Assembly (NCBI RefSeq): GCF_029760895.1
Contig: NZ_CP121679.1
Coordinates: forward strand, 3,392,001 to 3,456,000
DNA: 64,000 nucleotides
Source of the DNA: Ancylobacter sp. WKF20
GTDB taxonomy: Bacteria > Pseudomonadota > Alphaproteobacteria > Rhizobiales > Xanthobacteraceae
Direction of reading: 5' to 3'
Shown: piece by piece, positions 27,727-43,155 of the stretch
Position numbering within the stretch: the first letter of the stretch is position 1
Layout of the letters: each line of letters begins with the position of its first letter
Made by a program: the position numbers and the translations under genes
The notes under the pieces: generated by a model
Databases searched by the model: none
What the model saw: the letters and a program-made list of their open reading frames with translations, nothing else
What the model was told of the DNA's origin: nothing

Positions 27727-27761
27727 GGCGGCCTCGCGGGAGGAAACAGGGATCGGACGAT

Positions 27762-27792
27762 ATAAGGACCGAATATAGTCCTTTTCCGGTCC
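27762..27792 (-). promoter_or_regulatory. Candidate operator of the Phd/ParE operon
   Basis: AAGGAC (27764-27769) and GTCCTT (27778-27783) form an inverted repeat around an AT-rich centre. A nested pair, GGACCG (27766-27771) and CGGTCC (27787-27792), overlaps it. The site lies 36-66 bp upstream of the antitoxin start in an otherwise GC-rich stretch. It fits autorepression by the antitoxin-toxin complex. Confidence 0.5.
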
Positions 27793-27806
27793 GCCCTCCA
27801 GCGCCG

Positions 27807-28568
27807 TCAGAACCCTTCGGGCGTCACCCGTCCGGCCGGGCGCGGGGAGAGCACCGGCTCCAGCACCGGCTGAAGCACCTGCAGCCGGCTCGCCCGTCGC
27901 TTCAGCGGCACCGGCTTGTAGACCTGCTTGGTCGCCTCGACGATGTGGACGGCGGCGAAGGGCAGAGCGAGGCTCGCCCCGGCCCGCTCCCATGCCACAG
28001 CGCCGCGCAGGAACCAGTTGCGCTGCACCGGCGGGATATATAGCGCCTCGCTCCACGCCACCGGCGTGAACAGGGCGCCGCGCAGCAGATCGGTGATCTG
28101 GGTGCGCGAGAAAGGCCGCCCATGGCCGAACGGGTTGTTGTCGACCCGCGCCCAGACGCCGCGCCGGTTCGGCACCACGCAGAGCAGCCGCCCGCCCGGC
28201 GCCAGCACGCGCCAGACCTCGCGCAGCACGTCTTCCGCGTCCGGCGTCATCTCCAGGAGATGCACGGCGATGACGCGGTCGATCATGCCGTCGCGCAGCG
28301 GCAGCTCGGTCTCATGCACCAGCGCGGCGAGCGTCGGCGCGGCGGAGGGCCAGCGGGTAACGCCCTGCGCCCCCGGCATGAAGGCGAGCGCCCGCTCGCA
28401 CTCCTCGCGAAACACGCCGAGATAGGGCGTCGCATAGCCGATGCCGAGCACGGAGAGCCCGCGCACATTGTCGAAGCGCCCGCGAATGGCGCGGCCGATC
28501 AGCCGGCGGGTGACCACGCCGAGGGGCTGGGCATAGAAACTGCGGAGGTCGACGACATCGGGGAACAT
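27807..28568 (-). CDS. Class I SAM-dependent methyltransferase, substrate unknown
   Basis: A 253-residue protein with a methyltransferase core. LSVLGIGYATPYLGVF stands at the SAM-binding glycine loop, and DRVIAVHLLEMTPDAEDVLREVWRVLAPGGRLLCVVPNRRGVW is the classic post-motif of Methyltransf_11 enzymes. The glycine loop is less canonical than usual. It starts MFPDVVDLRSFYAQPLG, a conserved opening in an alphaproteobacterial family often found beside glyoxalase II, which is not present here. The C-terminal tail is Pro/Arg-rich. The acceptor is not known. Confidence 0.8.
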   Translation of the reverse strand: MFPDVVDLRSFYAQPLGVVTRRLIGRAIRGRFDNVRGLSVLGIGYATPYLGVFREECERALAFMPGAQGVTRWPSAAPTLAALVHETELPLRDGMIDRVIAVHLLEMTPDAEDVLREVWRVLAPGGRLLCVVPNRRGVWARVDNNPFGHGRPFSRTQITDLLRGALFTPVAWSEALYIPPVQRNWFLRGAVAWERAGASLALPFAAVHIVEATKQVYKPVPLKRRASRLQVLQPVLEPVLSPRPAGRVTPEGF

Positions 28569-28811
28569 GTCCCAAGCTTATATCCCAGCGCATGACGCCT
28601 TGAAATCACCACGCATTTGCGCCACATAGGCGTCGCATACGAATGATGTTCGTATCGGGGCCGCGTTGCTCGACGTCCGCCGGGGTTAAACCGCGGCAGT
28701 CTTCAGCCCCTCATCATCACATATCGCCGACGTCCCAGGCTGCGCGGGGTGTCTCACTGACCCCCGTGATTCGTGCACCGCCGGCACCCTGCCGCGCGGG
28801 CGGGATCGTCC

Positions 28812-30275
<1,464 letters not shown>

Positions 30276-30413
30276 CGCCCATCCCGGGAGCCTGATCCGC
30301 CGGTCCGATGCATTGAATCGGCCCGGATCGCGCTCAAAGCGAGACAAAGCGATGCCGTCGGGTTATGTGCCTGACGGCACGCTGTGCGTAAGCCTGTACG
30401 AGGAGAGCCAGGA

Positions 30414-30695
30414 ATGGCGAAAGAGGAACTGCTCGAGTTCGACGGCACCGTCACCGAGGTGCTGCCCGACGGAAATTTCCGCGTCAAACTCGATAATGAC
30501 CACGAAATTCTCGCCTATGCGGCGGGCAAGATGAAGAAGAACCGCATCCGCACCATCGTCGGTGACCGGGTCGTGGTGGAAATGTCGCCCTACGATCTCG
30601 AGCGCGGACGCATCAACTTCCGCCACAAGACCGGTGGCCCGACCCCGCCGATCGGTTCCGGCCAGCGCCGTCCCCCGCCGGGCCGTCGTCGCTGA
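30414..30695 (+). CDS. infA: Translation initiation factor IF-1 paralogue with C-terminal tail
   Basis: A 93-residue OB-fold protein matching IF-1 ([26 protein letters not shown]...[16 protein letters not shown]). IF-1 is normally about 72 residues; here a further 20-residue tail rich in Gly, Pro and Arg follows. The body differs from the conserved alphaproteobacterial IF-1 at several usually fixed places. It may be a second copy used in special conditions, but the window does not show another infA. GAGGAGAG before the ATG is a good ribosome-binding site. It lies 138 bp after the helicase. Confidence 0.88.
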   Translation: MAKEELLEFDGTVTEVLPDGNFRVKLDNDHEILAYAAGKMKKNRIRTIVGDRVVVEMSPYDLERGRINFRHKTGGPTPPIGSGQRRPPPGRRR

Positions 30696-30706
30696 GCGGA
30701 TTGCGG

Positions 30707-30728
30707 GTCACGCCACAGAGCGCGTGAC
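30707..30728 (+). terminator. Hairpin after the IF-1 gene
   Basis: GTCACGC (30707-30713) and GCGTGAC (30722-30728) form a perfect 7-bp stem with an 8-nt loop, 12 bases after the stop codon. No U tract follows, so termination strength is doubtful. Confidence 0.35.
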
Positions 30729-30793
30729 GCCGCCGGGCGCCGCCGCCTCACGCGGCACGCCGTCTCTGTTTCCCCTGATCGGGTTCTAGAACG

Positions 30794-31519
30794 TCAGCGC
30801 TCCTCGCCCGCCGGGGCGAGGCCGAGCGCTTGCGCGAGTCCTGTCGGCCGGCTCGCCGGTTCGCGCAGATCGAGATCCTCGGCGACATGGGCGATGTGCT
30901 CGCGCATGCGCCGCGCCGCCAGCTCCGCATCCCCCGCCGCGATCGCCGCGACGATGTCCGCATGTTCGCTCGGCGGGCAGGCGGAATGGTCGCCGCGGGC
31001 ATAGAGCAGGATCGACAGCGAGCTCAGCGCCTGCAACTCCGTCAGCAGCCGCACGAAGACCGGGTTTCCCGCCTCCTCCGCCATCGCCACATGAAATTGC
31101 CCGGTGAGCCGCACCAGCGTGCCGGCATCGCCCGCCGCGCGCGCCGCGTCCTCGGTCGCCAGATGATGGCGCAGCCGGGCAAGCCCCGCCGCCGAGCAGC
31201 CGCAGGCGACGCTGCGCGCCACTTCCGGCTCCACCACGGCACGGGCCGCCAGCACATGGCGCGCCTCGTCGCGCGTGGGTGCGGTGACATAGGCGCCGCG
31301 ATTGGGCCGCTGTTCGATGATGCCGTCCTGCGCGAGCCGCGCCAGCGCCTGCCGGACCACGGTCCGGCTCACCCCGAACAGGGTGGCGAGGCGGTCCTCG
31401 GTCAGCTTCTCGCCGGGCGGCAGGCGGCGCTCGAAGATCGCCTGGAGGATCCGGGCCCGGATCGGCGCTTCGGACGAACCCCGGCTGCGGGCGGGGAGAT
31501 CGGGCGTGACGTGGTTCAT
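30794..31519 (-). CDS. GntR-family regulator, FCD domain (FadR subfamily)
   Basis: A 241-residue GntR regulator. Residues 17-85 are the winged helix (ILQAIFERRLPPGEKLTEDRLATLFGVSRTVVRQALARL); residues 90-225 form the helical FCD effector domain. Two conserved histidines there (FHVAMA and MREHIAH regions) are potential metal ligands. It is transcribed in the same direction as tenA and lies 101 bp downstream of it. It may control tenA or a nearby transporter; no clear operator was found. The effector is unknown. Confidence 0.88.
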   Translation of the reverse strand: MNHVTPDLPARSRGSSEAPIRARILQAIFERRLPPGEKLTEDRLATLFGVSRTVVRQALARLAQDGIIEQRPNRGAYVTAPTRDEARHVLAARAVVEPEVARSVACGCSAAGLARLRHHLATEDAARAAGDAGTLVRLTGQFHVAMAEEAGNPVFVRLLTELQALSSLSILLYARGDHSACPPSEHADIVAAIAAGDAELAARRMREHIAHVAEDLDLREPASRPTGLAQALGLAPAGEER

Positions 31520-31620
31520 CGGGCTCCCGAGGGCTGCTGCGTGAGTTTAACCACGTCGCGGCGCCCGGCGCCATTCGCGGCGCGCAGGACAGACCGCGCG
31601 CCGGAGCGGGTCACGCCCGT

Positions 31621-32301
31621 TCAGACCGGCCAGTCGGCTTCGCGCCAGGCCGAATCCCAGAACATCCATTCGAGCTGGCAGGCGCGCTTATACGCCTCGT
31701 GCATGCGCGCCAGCACGTCGGGCGAGGCCTTGGCGGCGGCGCGGTCGGTGGTGGCGATCACCGCGCGCACCGCCTCGTGGAACTCCTCGCCGGCATAGGT
31801 GTCGATCCAGGCATCATAGGGATTCGGGCGCACGGCGCGGCCGAGAATATCGCGGCCGATCTCGGCATAGATCCAGAAGCAGGGCAGCAGCGCTGCCAGC
31901 ACGACGGGATAGGGCTCGGCATGGGCCGTGCCGACAAGGAAGCTGGTGTAGTGGTGGCACACCGGCGACATTTCGGTCCGGGCGAAATCGTCCGGGCTGA
32001 TGCCGAAGCTCTGGAAGAAGTCGGCATGCAGCGAGCGCTCGACCACCACGGCGACCTTGGCGGCCTCGGCGAACTGCACCAGCCCGTCCGGGTCGTCCGC
32101 CTTGGCGGCGGCGATGGCGAGGCCCCGGCCGAAGGCGATGAGGTAATGCGCGTCCTGCACCATGTAGTGGCGGAAGCGCTCCAGCGAGAGCGTGCCATCG
32201 GCCAGCGCGTTGTTGAACGGCATGGTGCGGATGGCGTCATAGATCGGCTGGTTGCGGCCCCAGGCATGGGCGCTGAAGGTCGAACCGCTGAAATCACTCA
32301 T
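31621..32301 (-). CDS. tenA: TenA-family thiaminase II / aminopyrimidine aminohydrolase
   Basis: A 226-residue all-helical TenA protein. The catalytic cysteine is about 141 (LLPCFWIYAEIG) and the C-terminal glutamate lies in QLEWMFWDSAW. FRHYMVQDAHYLIAFGR is a family signature. TenA hydrolyses aminopyrimidines from degraded thiamine, salvaging the pyrimidine half. No TPP riboswitch is visible in the 82 bp upstream, which is largely taken up by the atp terminator. The following GntR gene might be the regulator. Confidence 0.92.
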   Translation of the reverse strand: MSDFSGSTFSAHAWGRNQPIYDAIRTMPFNNALADGTLSLERFRHYMVQDAHYLIAFGRGLAIAAAKADDPDGLVQFAEAAKVAVVVERSLHADFFQSFGISPDDFARTEMSPVCHHYTSFLVGTAHAEPYPVVLAALLPCFWIYAEIGRDILGRAVRPNPYDAWIDTYAGEEFHEAVRAVIATTDRAAAKASPDVLARMHEAYKRACQLEWMFWDSAWREADWPV

Positions 32302-32326
32302 GGGAGCCTCCGGGTGAGGGCCAAAT

Positions 32327-32352
32327 GAAAAGGGCCGCTGTCGAGGCGGCCC
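32327..32352 (-). terminator. Intrinsic terminator of the ATP synthase operon
   Basis: GGGCCGC (32332-32338) pairs with GCGGCCC (32346-32352); on the minus strand the stem is followed by TTTTC. It begins 32 bases past the atpC stop and is a standard rho-independent terminator. Confidence 0.8.
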
Positions 32353-32383
32353 GGTTCACAGTCATCTTGTCGCGGGCGAGGCC

Positions 32384-32800
32384 TCAATGCGCGGTGCGCG
32401 CATCGGCCTCGATGGCAGTCGCGGCGGACTTCAGCGCCTCCAGGAAGGCGAGGCGGCGCTGGCGGGTCGCCTCGTCGCGGGCGTCCTCGACGTCTTCCTG
32501 CGCGTCCTTGATCATCTGCGCCAGGCGGTCGGCCTTGATCTCCTCAAGCGGGATCGCGGTCTCGGCCAGCACGGTCAGCCCCTGCGGGTTGGCCTCGGCG
32601 AAGCCACCACGGACGAAGAGCTTCTTCGTCCCGGCGTCGCCCTTGATGGTCAGGATGCCCGGCTTCAGCGTCGAGACGAAGGGCGAATGGCCGGCGAGGA
32701 TGCCGAACTCGCCCTCGGTGCCCGGCACGATCACTTCGCTGACCGAGCCGGAATAGACGAGGCGCTCGGGGGAGACGAGCTCGAAGGGAAAGTTGGCCAT
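32384..32800 (-). CDS. atpC: F1 ATP synthase epsilon subunit
   Basis: A 138-residue epsilon subunit. The N-terminal beta-sandwich begins ANFPFELVSPERLVYSGSVSEVIVPGTEGEFGILAGHSPF, the hallmark of AtpC; the C-terminal part is the inhibitory helical hairpin, ending in an alanine-rich tail. It forms the rotor stalk with gamma and couples it to the c-ring. It is the last gene of the operon and is followed by a terminator. Confidence 0.97.
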   Translation of the reverse strand: MANFPFELVSPERLVYSGSVSEVIVPGTEGEFGILAGHSPFVSTLKPGILTIKGDAGTKKLFVRGGFAEANPQGLTVLAETAIPLEEIKADRLAQMIKDAQEDVEDARDEATRQRRLAFLEALKSAATAIEADARTAH

Positions 32801-32871
32801 GTGTCCTCCAGCGGGTGCGTCAGCTCAAAGGCGGGGCCCCGCGCCCCCGAGGGGGCGCCGGGCGGTCAGCC

Positions 32872-35219
<2,348 letters not shown>

Positions 35220-35245
35220 GTGCCCTGTTGCTCCGCTCTACCGGC

Positions 35246-37332
<2,087 letters not shown>

Positions 37333-37730
37333 AGTGCCTCTCTCGGGACTTTCCGGAAGGGAGCACCTGCCGCCATGGCGCGGCCCCGGCCTCCGGACTG
37401 GAAGGGTTCCAACTCAAGGCCGGATATGGAATTTCCCCCACCCGCCCATGAAGTCGGCGGTTCCCTAACACGCCTCTTTGCGTGCTGCAACACGAGGACG
37501 TGAGGGATTGCGGGGGGCAAATGACGTAGCGGCCCGGAAACCGAGCAAAGCGGCGCCGATCCCGGCGTCTCAAGGCTTTGTGAGGAGTGCGGCGCTTTGC
37601 TGCACCGCGCCGTTTGAGTCGAGATGAGCGCCCGCGCCCGGCTTTCCGCCCACCTGCGGGCGGATGTCGCGCCCGCTCTGGCATTCAAAATACCTAACGA
37701 GTCGCGAAAAACGTGGCGCGCGACTGGATC
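37333..37730. other. 398-bp space upstream of the atp operon
   Basis: No gene is supported here. It lies between ccmB and atpH, both on the minus strand. The only feature I can suggest is the atp promoter given separately. The sequence near 37500-37560 has no clear terminator for ccmB. Confidence 0.6.
37462..37490 (-). promoter_or_regulatory. Possible atp operon promoter
   Basis: On the minus strand TTGCAG (37490-37485) and TAGGGA (37467-37462) are separated by 17 bp, 130 bp before the atpH start. The -10 match is only moderate and the assignment is by eye. Confidence 0.3.
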
Positions 37731-38405
37731 TCAGCCGCGCGTCACCCGCAGCGCGGCGGCCGCCGCAATGGGTCCGAGCACCAGGCAGGCCAGCGACAGC
37801 CCGGCGAGGATGCGGAACGGCGTGCCGAACGGTACCGTGCCGCCGATCGCCGTGCCGGTCGCCGCCACCGCGAAGATCAGCACCGGAATGGTCAGCGGCA
37901 TCACCAGCACCGCGACCAGCAGCCCGCCGCGCCGGAAGGCGGCGGCGAAGGCCGCGCCGATCAGCCCGAGAAAGGTGATGGCCGGCGTGCCGACCAGCAG
38001 CGTCAGCGTCAGCGCGCCGATCGAGGCCGGCGACAGGTTCAGCAGAAGCGACAGGATCGGCGCGGCGATTACCAGTGGCAGGCCGGTGGCGATCCAGTGC
38101 GCCAGCCCCTTGGCGGCGGCGATGAGTTCCAGCGGCAGTTCCAGCATCGCCATCACGTCGAGCGAGCCGTCCTCGGCATCGGCGGCGAACAGCCGGTCGA
38201 GCCCGATCAGCGAGGCCAGCAGCGCGCCGATCCACAAAATGGCGGGACCGATTCGCGCCAGCAAGGCGAGGTCCGGGCCGATGGCGAAGGGCGTCACCAC
38301 CACCACGGCGAGGAAGAACACGACGCCGAGACCTGCGCCGCCACCGGCGCGCAGGGCGAGCTGGAGGTCGCGCCGCAGAAGGGCGAGAAAGGCGCGCGCC
38401 ATCAT
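37731..38405 (-). CDS. ccmB: Heme exporter CcmB
   Basis: A 224-residue inner-membrane protein with about six hydrophobic segments and the CcmB opening ARAFLALLRRDLQLALRAGGG. It is the membrane partner of the CcmA ATPase in the CcmABCD complex, which releases heme-loaded CcmE during cytochrome c maturation. The start overlaps the ccmA stop by 4 bp. ccmC and ccmD do not follow: the next gene downstream is atpH after a 398-bp gap, so the rest of the ccm set lies elsewhere or the cluster is split. Confidence 0.92.
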   Translation of the reverse strand: MMARAFLALLRRDLQLALRAGGGAGLGVVFFLAVVVVTPFAIGPDLALLARIGPAILWIGALLASLIGLDRLFAADAEDGSLDVMAMLELPLELIAAAKGLAHWIATGLPLVIAAPILSLLLNLSPASIGALTLTLLVGTPAITFLGLIGAAFAAAFRRGGLLVAVLVMPLTIPVLIFAVAATGTAIGGTVPFGTPFRILAGLSLACLVLGPIAAAAALRVTRG

Positions 38406-39049
38406 TCCGGCTCCGAACCGATCTCGGCCGCGACCATGGCCCGCGTCGGGCGATAGGCACCGAGATCGAGCCGCGCGGCGGGAAAATCCAGCGGCGCATG
38501 GGTGGCGGCGATCAGCAGCCCGCCGCCGGCGACATGGGCGCGGGCGATCTCGCCGAAGCGCGCCTGCGCCTCCACATCGAGCGCGGTCGTCGGCTCGTCG
38601 AGCAGCCAGAGCGGGCGATGCGCCACCAGAAGGCGGGCGAGCGCGAGGCGCCGCTTCTGCCCGGCCGAGAGCACCGCGACCGGCAGGCTCCCGAGCCCGC
38701 CGAGGCCGACTTCCTCCAGCGCCGCGCTCACCGAAAGGCCGGGACGGCCGAGCATGGCGCGCCAGAAATCGAGATTTTCCCGCGCGCTGAGCGAGGCTTT
38801 GTGAGCGTCGAGATGGCCGAGATAATGCGCCTCCTCGGTGAAGTGCTCCGGCTCGCGCGCGCCCTCCAGCCGGATGCGCCCGGCCTCGGGACGGGCGAGG
38901 CCCGCCAAAAGTCTAAGCAGCGAGGATTTGCCGGTGCCGTTCGGCCCGGTGACCACCAGCGCGCCGCCGGACTCGACGGTAAAATCGAGGCGCTGGAACA
39001 GCTGGCGGGCACCGCGCCGGCAGCCGAGCCCTTCAGCGACCAGCCGCAT
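38402..39049 (-). CDS. ccmA: Heme exporter ATP-binding protein CcmA
   Basis: A 215-residue ABC ATPase. Walker A is GPNGTGKSS, the signature is LSAGQKRRLALARLL, and Walker B is LWLLDEPTTALD. The overall opening MRLVAEGLGCRRGARQLFQ and coupling to ccmB identify CcmA. It powers the CcmE heme-handling step of cytochrome c maturation. It is divergent from aconitase across 216 bp. Confidence 0.93.
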   Translation of the reverse strand: MRLVAEGLGCRRGARQLFQRLDFTVESGGALVVTGPNGTGKSSLLRLLAGLARPEAGRIRLEGAREPEHFTEEAHYLGHLDAHKASLSARENLDFWRAMLGRPGLSVSAALEEVGLGGLGSLPVAVLSAGQKRRLALARLLVAHRPLWLLDEPTTALDVEAQARFGEIARAHVAGGGLLIAATHAPLDFPAARLDLGAYRPTRAMVAAEIGSEPE

Positions 39050-39265
39050 CGGGCGCCCTCCCGCCGCTGGGGAAGCTGACGCAACGCACAAATTTTCGAT
39101 GCATCGCGTCGTGCCTCTAGGATCGGTGTTTGAAATGGCTCTATATAGAAAACTGAACGATGCGCCGTCGCCCTTGGCCTGGGCCGCGCGAGCTATAGCC
39201 CGCCAGGCCTCATCCCTCCAAGGCCCTCTCGCATCCGTGCCACAATCAGCGGGGATCAGTCTGCC

Positions 39266-41950
39266 GTGACGTCGCTCGACAGCTTCAAAAGCCGGAAAAC
39301 TCTCACCGTCGGAAACCGGACTTACGTCTATTACAGCCTTCCGGACGCCGAAAAGAACGGCCTGGATGGCGTTTCCGCCCTCCCCTTCTCGATGAAGGTC
39401 CTGCTGGAGAATCTGCTGCGCTTCGAGGACGGCCGCTCCGTCACGAAGAACGACATCATCTCCATCAAGGACTGGCTCATCAACCGCGGCAAGGACGAGC
39501 GCGAGATCGCCTATCGTCCCTCGCGCGTGCTGATGCAGGACTTCACCGGCGTTCCCGCCGTGGTCGACCTCGCCGCCATGCGTGACGCGATGGTCAATCT
39601 CGGTGGCGACCCCAAGCGCATCAACCCGCTGGTGCCGGTCGACCTCGTCATCGACCATTCGGTGATCGTCAACTTCTTCGGCTCGAAGGACGCCTTCGGC
39701 AAGAATGTCGAGGAAGAGTACAAGCAGAACCAGGAGCGCTACCGCTTCCTGAAATGGGGCCAGTCGGCCTTCGACAATTTCCGCGTGGTCCCGCCCGGCA
39801 CCGGCATCTGCCACCAGGTGAACCTCGAATATCTCGCCCAGACCGTGTGGACCAAGGATGAGGACGGCGCGACCGTCGCCTATCCGGACACCTGCGTCGG
39901 CACCGATTCGCACACCACCATGGTCAACGGCCTCGGCGTGCTCGGCTGGGGCGTGGGCGGCATCGAGGCAGAGGCGGCCATGCTCGGCCAGCCGGTCTCC
40001 ATGCTCATTCCCGAAGTGATCGGCTTCAAGCTCACCGGCGAGCTGACCGAGGGCATCACCGCCACCGACCTCGTGCTCACCGTCACCCAGATGCTGCGCA
40101 AGAAGGGCGTCGTCGGCAAGTTCGTCGAGTTCTTCGGCCCCGGTCTCGAGCACCTCTCGCTCGCCGACCGCGCCACCATCGGCAACATGGCGCCGGAATA
40201 TGGCGCGACCTGCGGCTTCTTCCCGGTCGATTCCGAGACCATCGCCTATCTCGACGAGACCGGCCGCACCGATGACCGCATCGCGCTCGTTGAGGCCTAT
40301 TCCAAGGCGCAGGGCATGTGGCGCGAGGCCGGCACCGCCGACCCGGTGTTCACCGATGTGCTGGAACTCGACCTCACCACCGTGCTGCCCTCCCTCGCCG
40401 GGCCGAAGCGCCCGCAGGACCGCGTGCTGCTCTCCGGCACCAAGCAGGGCTTCCTCGCCGCGCTCGAAGGCGAGTTCAAGAAGGCCGGCGAAGCGGCGAA
40501 GCGCGTGCCGGTGGAAGGCACCGACTACACGCTCGGCCATGGCGACGTGACGATCGCCGCCATCACCTCCTGCACCAACACCTCGAACCCCTCGGTGCTG
40601 ATCGCCGCCGGCCTGCTCGCCCGCAACGCGGCGGCCAAGGGCCTCACCTCCAAGCCCTGGGTGAAGACTTCGCTGGCGCCCGGGAGCCAAGTGGTCGAAG
40701 GCTATTTGAACGCGGCCGGTCTCCAGAAGGATCTCGACGCGCTCGGCTTCAACCTGGTCGGCTTCGGCTGCACCACCTGCATCGGCAATTCCGGCCCGCT
40801 GCCGGAGCCAATCTCCGAAGCCATCAACAAGAACGACCTCGTCGCCGGCGCCGTGATCTCCGGCAACCGCAATTTCGAGGGCCGCGTGAACCCGGACGTG
40901 AAGGCGAACTACCTCGCCTCCCCGCCGCTCGTGGTCGCCTATGCCATCGCCGGCTCGCTGCAGGTGGACCTCACCACCGAGCCGCTCGGCACGGGCTCGG
41001 ACGGCCAGCCGGTCTATCTCAAGGACATCTGGCCCTCGAACCAGGAAATCGCGAAATTCATCCGCGAGAACGTCACCAAGAAGATGTTCCAGGAGAAGTA
41101 CGCGGACGTGTTCAAGGGTGACGAGAACTGGCAGAAGATCGCCATTCCCACCGGCGAGACCTATGCCTGGGACGACCGTTCCACCTATGTGCAGAACCCG
41201 CCCTATTTCGAGGGCATGAAGATGGAGCCCGAGCCGGTCACCGACATCCTGTCGGCGCGGGTGATGGGCCTGTTCCTCGACTCGATCACCACCGACCACA
41301 TCTCCCCGGCCGGCTCGATCAAGGAAGCCAGCCCCGCCGGCCATTATCTGCGCGACCATCAGGTGCGCCCGGCCGACTTCAACCAGTACGGCACGCGGCG
41401 CGGCAATCACCAGGTGATGATGCGCGGCACCTTCGCCAATATCCGCATCAAGAACCAGATGCTGGACGGCAAGGAAGGCGGCTTCACCAAGCACTGGCCC
41501 GACGGCACCGTCATGCCGATCTACGACGCCGCCATGCTCTACAAGAGCGAAGGCGTGCCCACCGTCGTCTTCGCCGGCAAGGAATACGGCACCGGCTCCT
41601 CGCGCGACTGGGCGGCCAAGGGCACCAAGCTGCTCGGCATCCGCGCCGTTGTCGCCCAGAGCTTCGAGCGCATCCACCGCTCGAACCTGGTCGGCATGGG
41701 CATCGTGCCGCTGGTGTTCCAGAACGATGAGAGCTGGCAGTCGCTCGGCATCAAGGGCGACGAGATCGTCACGCTGAAGGGCATTGAGGGCGACCTCAAG
41801 CCGCGCCAGACGCTGATCGCCGAAATCACCTTCGCCGACGGCACGATCAAGAACGTCCCGCTCACCTGCCGCATCGATACGCTGGACGAGCTGGACTACT
41901 TCCGCAATGGCGGCATCCTGCCTTACGTGCTGCGCAATCTCGCGGCCTGA
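39266..41950 (+). CDS. acnA: Aconitate hydratase AcnA
   Basis: An 894-residue aconitase A (IRP1-like). The iron-sulfur ligands are in [11 protein letters not shown] and [39 protein letters not shown] text near residue 215 and the C-terminal [10 protein letters not shown] swivel-domain motif are present. It isomerises citrate and isocitrate in the TCA cycle. It starts with GTG at 39266, with GGGGA about 10 bases upstream. It is followed by a strong terminator. Confidence 0.97.
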   Translation: MTSLDSFKSRKTLTVGNRTYVYYSLPDAEKNGLDGVSALPFSMKVLLENLLRFEDGRSVTKNDIISIKDWLINRGKDEREIAYRPSRVLMQDFTGVPAVVDLAAMRDAMVNLGGDPKRINPLVPVDLVIDHSVIVNFFGSKDAFGKNVEEEYKQNQERYRFLKWGQSAFDNFRVVPPGTGICHQVNLEYLAQTVWTKDEDGATVAYPDTCVGTDSHTTMVNGLGVLGWGVGGIEAEAAMLGQPVSMLIPEVIGFKLTGELTEGITATDLVLTVTQMLRKKGVVGKFVEFFGPGLEHLSLADRATIGNMAPEYGATCGFFPVDSETIAYLDETGRTDDRIALVEAYSKAQGMWREAGTADPVFTDVLELDLTTVLPSLAGPKRPQDRVLLSGTKQGFLAALEGEFKKAGEAAKRVPVEGTDYTLGHGDVTIAAITSCTNTSNPSVLIAAGLLARNAAAKGLTSKPWVKTSLAPGSQVVEGYLNAAGLQKDLDALGFNLVGFGCTTCIGNSGPLPEPISEAINKNDLVAGAVISGNRNFEGRVNPDVKANYLASPPLVVAYAIAGSLQVDLTTEPLGTGSDGQPVYLKDIWPSNQEIAKFIRENVTKKMFQEKYADVFKGDENWQKIAIPTGETYAWDDRSTYVQNPPYFEGMKMEPEPVTDILSARVMGLFLDSITTDHISPAGSIKEASPAGHYLRDHQVRPADFNQYGTRRGNHQVMMRGTFANIRIKNQMLDGKEGGFTKHWPDGTVMPIYDAAMLYKSEGVPTVVFAGKEYGTGSSRDWAAKGTKLLGIRAVVAQSFERIHRSNLVGMGIVPLVFQNDESWQSLGIKGDEIVTLKGIEGDLKPRQTLIAEITFADGTIKNVPLTCRIDTLDELDYFRNGGILPYVLRNLAA

Positions 41951-41973
41951 GCGGACCGCCTGATCCCGACCTG

Positions 41974-42011
41974 AAAAGGCCGGCCCGGAGCGATCCGGCG
42001 CCGGCCTTTTT
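41974..42011 (+). terminator. Intrinsic terminator of acnA
   Basis: AAAAGGCCGG (41974-41983) pairs with CCGGCCTTTT (42001-42010), with a further T. It starts 24 bases after the acnA stop and, with an A-tract on the other side, could act in both directions. Confidence 0.85.
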
Positions 42012-42213
42012 GTTGCGGCGCTGTTTGCTGCCCCCTGTCCATGGCAGGGGCAGGCGGCGGGCGCCGTGTTATGGGCTGGCGCGGTATCTGCTTGGTCGCC
42101 TTCACCTTTGCGTGCGGCGGCGACAAACGAATGTGACTGGTGCCGGCGCGCCCGCCGTCCTATTGCCTTGAACCGCTCCTGCCGGAGGAGCGCAGAAGGA
42201 CAGCCCCCGCGAC

Positions 42214-43155
42214 ATGCCCCTTTCCGCCGCCCCGCTCCGCCTTTTTGCCGCCGCGCCCCTGCGCGCCGACGGGTACGGGCCGGAATGCCGGCGGGCGGGC
42301 GCGGCACGCTTTGGCGCCCCTCTGCGCCGGGCGCTCACCGGCATCGCCGCCACGTTTCTCGCCCCGACGCTTCTCGTCTCCGCCCTGCTGGTCGCCCCCG
42401 CCGGGGCGCAGGAGGCCGCGCCGGTCGCCGCTCCCGCCGCCGCGCCGCAAGCCCCCGTCCCCGTCCCCGCGCGCGCCATTCCCGCGCCCAAGGCGGTGAT
42501 CGAGCTGTTCACCAGCCAGGGCTGCTCCTCCTGCCCGCCCGCCGACAAGCTGCTCGGCGAACTCGCCGACAAGCGGCCGGACGTGCTCGTGCTCTCACTC
42601 GCGGTCGATTACTGGGATTATCTCGGCTGGAAGGACACGCTGGCCAAGCACGGCCATTCGCTGCGCCAGAAGGCCTATGCCAAGCAGCGCGGCGACGGCA
42701 AGATGTTCACGCCCCAGGTGGTGGTGAACGGCACCGCGATGGCGATCGGCTCCGACCATGCCGGCATCGAGCGGGCGCTGGGCAGAGCGCCCGGCCCCAC
42801 CGTGCCGCTCACCGTGGAGAACCGTGGCGGCACGCTGCATGTCACCGTCGACAAGGCGCCGGGCGGCCTGACGCCGGAGGGCCTTGGCCCGGCCGAGGTC
42901 TGGCTTTGCCCGGTGGCGAGCCGCATGGATGTCGAGATCGGCCGCGGCGAGAATGAGGGCAGCCACGTCACCTACCACAATGTGGTGCGCGGCTGGGTGA
43001 AGCTCGGCGACTGGGACGGCACGCGCATGAGCTATGAGGCGCCGCTGAAGATCCCGCCCGAGTTCAAGGCCGACCAGGTGGCGGTGATCGTGCAGGCCGG
43101 CAGCTTCAACGAGCCCGGCCCCATCCTCAGCGCGGCCCTCGCCCCGCTGAAATAG
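42214..43155 (+). CDS. DUF1223 thioredoxin-like secreted protein
   Basis: A 313-residue protein of the DUF1223 family. A long N-terminus with a hydrophobic stretch at about 41-62 ending APAGAQEA is probably the signal peptide or anchor. An Ala/Pro linker follows, then the DUF1223 core VIELFTSQGCSSCPPADKLL with a thioredoxin-like CSSC and SLAVDYWDYLGWKDTLA. The CXXC suggests a periplasmic thiol oxidoreductase, but function is undetermined. The first 30-40 residues may not be translated if a downstream start is used. It is convergent with proC across a repeat region. Confidence 0.85.
   Translation: MPLSAAPLRLFAAAPLRADGYGPECRRAGAARFGAPLRRALTGIAATFLAPTLLVSALLVAPAGAQEAAPVAAPAAAPQAPVPVPARAIPAPKAVIELFTSQGCSSCPPADKLLGELADKRPDVLVLSLAVDYWDYLGWKDTLAKHGHSLRQKAYAKQRGDGKMFTPQVVVNGTAMAIGSDHAGIERALGRAPGPTVPLTVENRGGTLHVTVDKAPGGLTPEGLGPAEVWLCPVASRMDVEIGRGENEGSHVTYHNVVRGWVKLGDWDGTRMSYEAPLKIPPEFKADQVAVIVQAGSFNEPGPILSAALAPLK

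Noticed and set aside
28569..28811. A small gene upstream of the DEAD-box helicase
   Set aside because: Frames here lack ribosome-binding sites and family features, and overlap the helicase leader.
32302..32383. TPP riboswitch upstream of tenA
   Set aside because: The 82-bp space holds the atp terminator, and no CTGAGA or thi-box-like core is present.
38402..42307. A 1301-codon open frame antisense to aconitase, continuous with ccmA
   Set aside because: The acnA part is antisense to a perfectly conserved enzyme and reads as His/Asp/Gly/Arg-rich text typical of complement frames in GC-rich DNA; ccmA starts at 39049.
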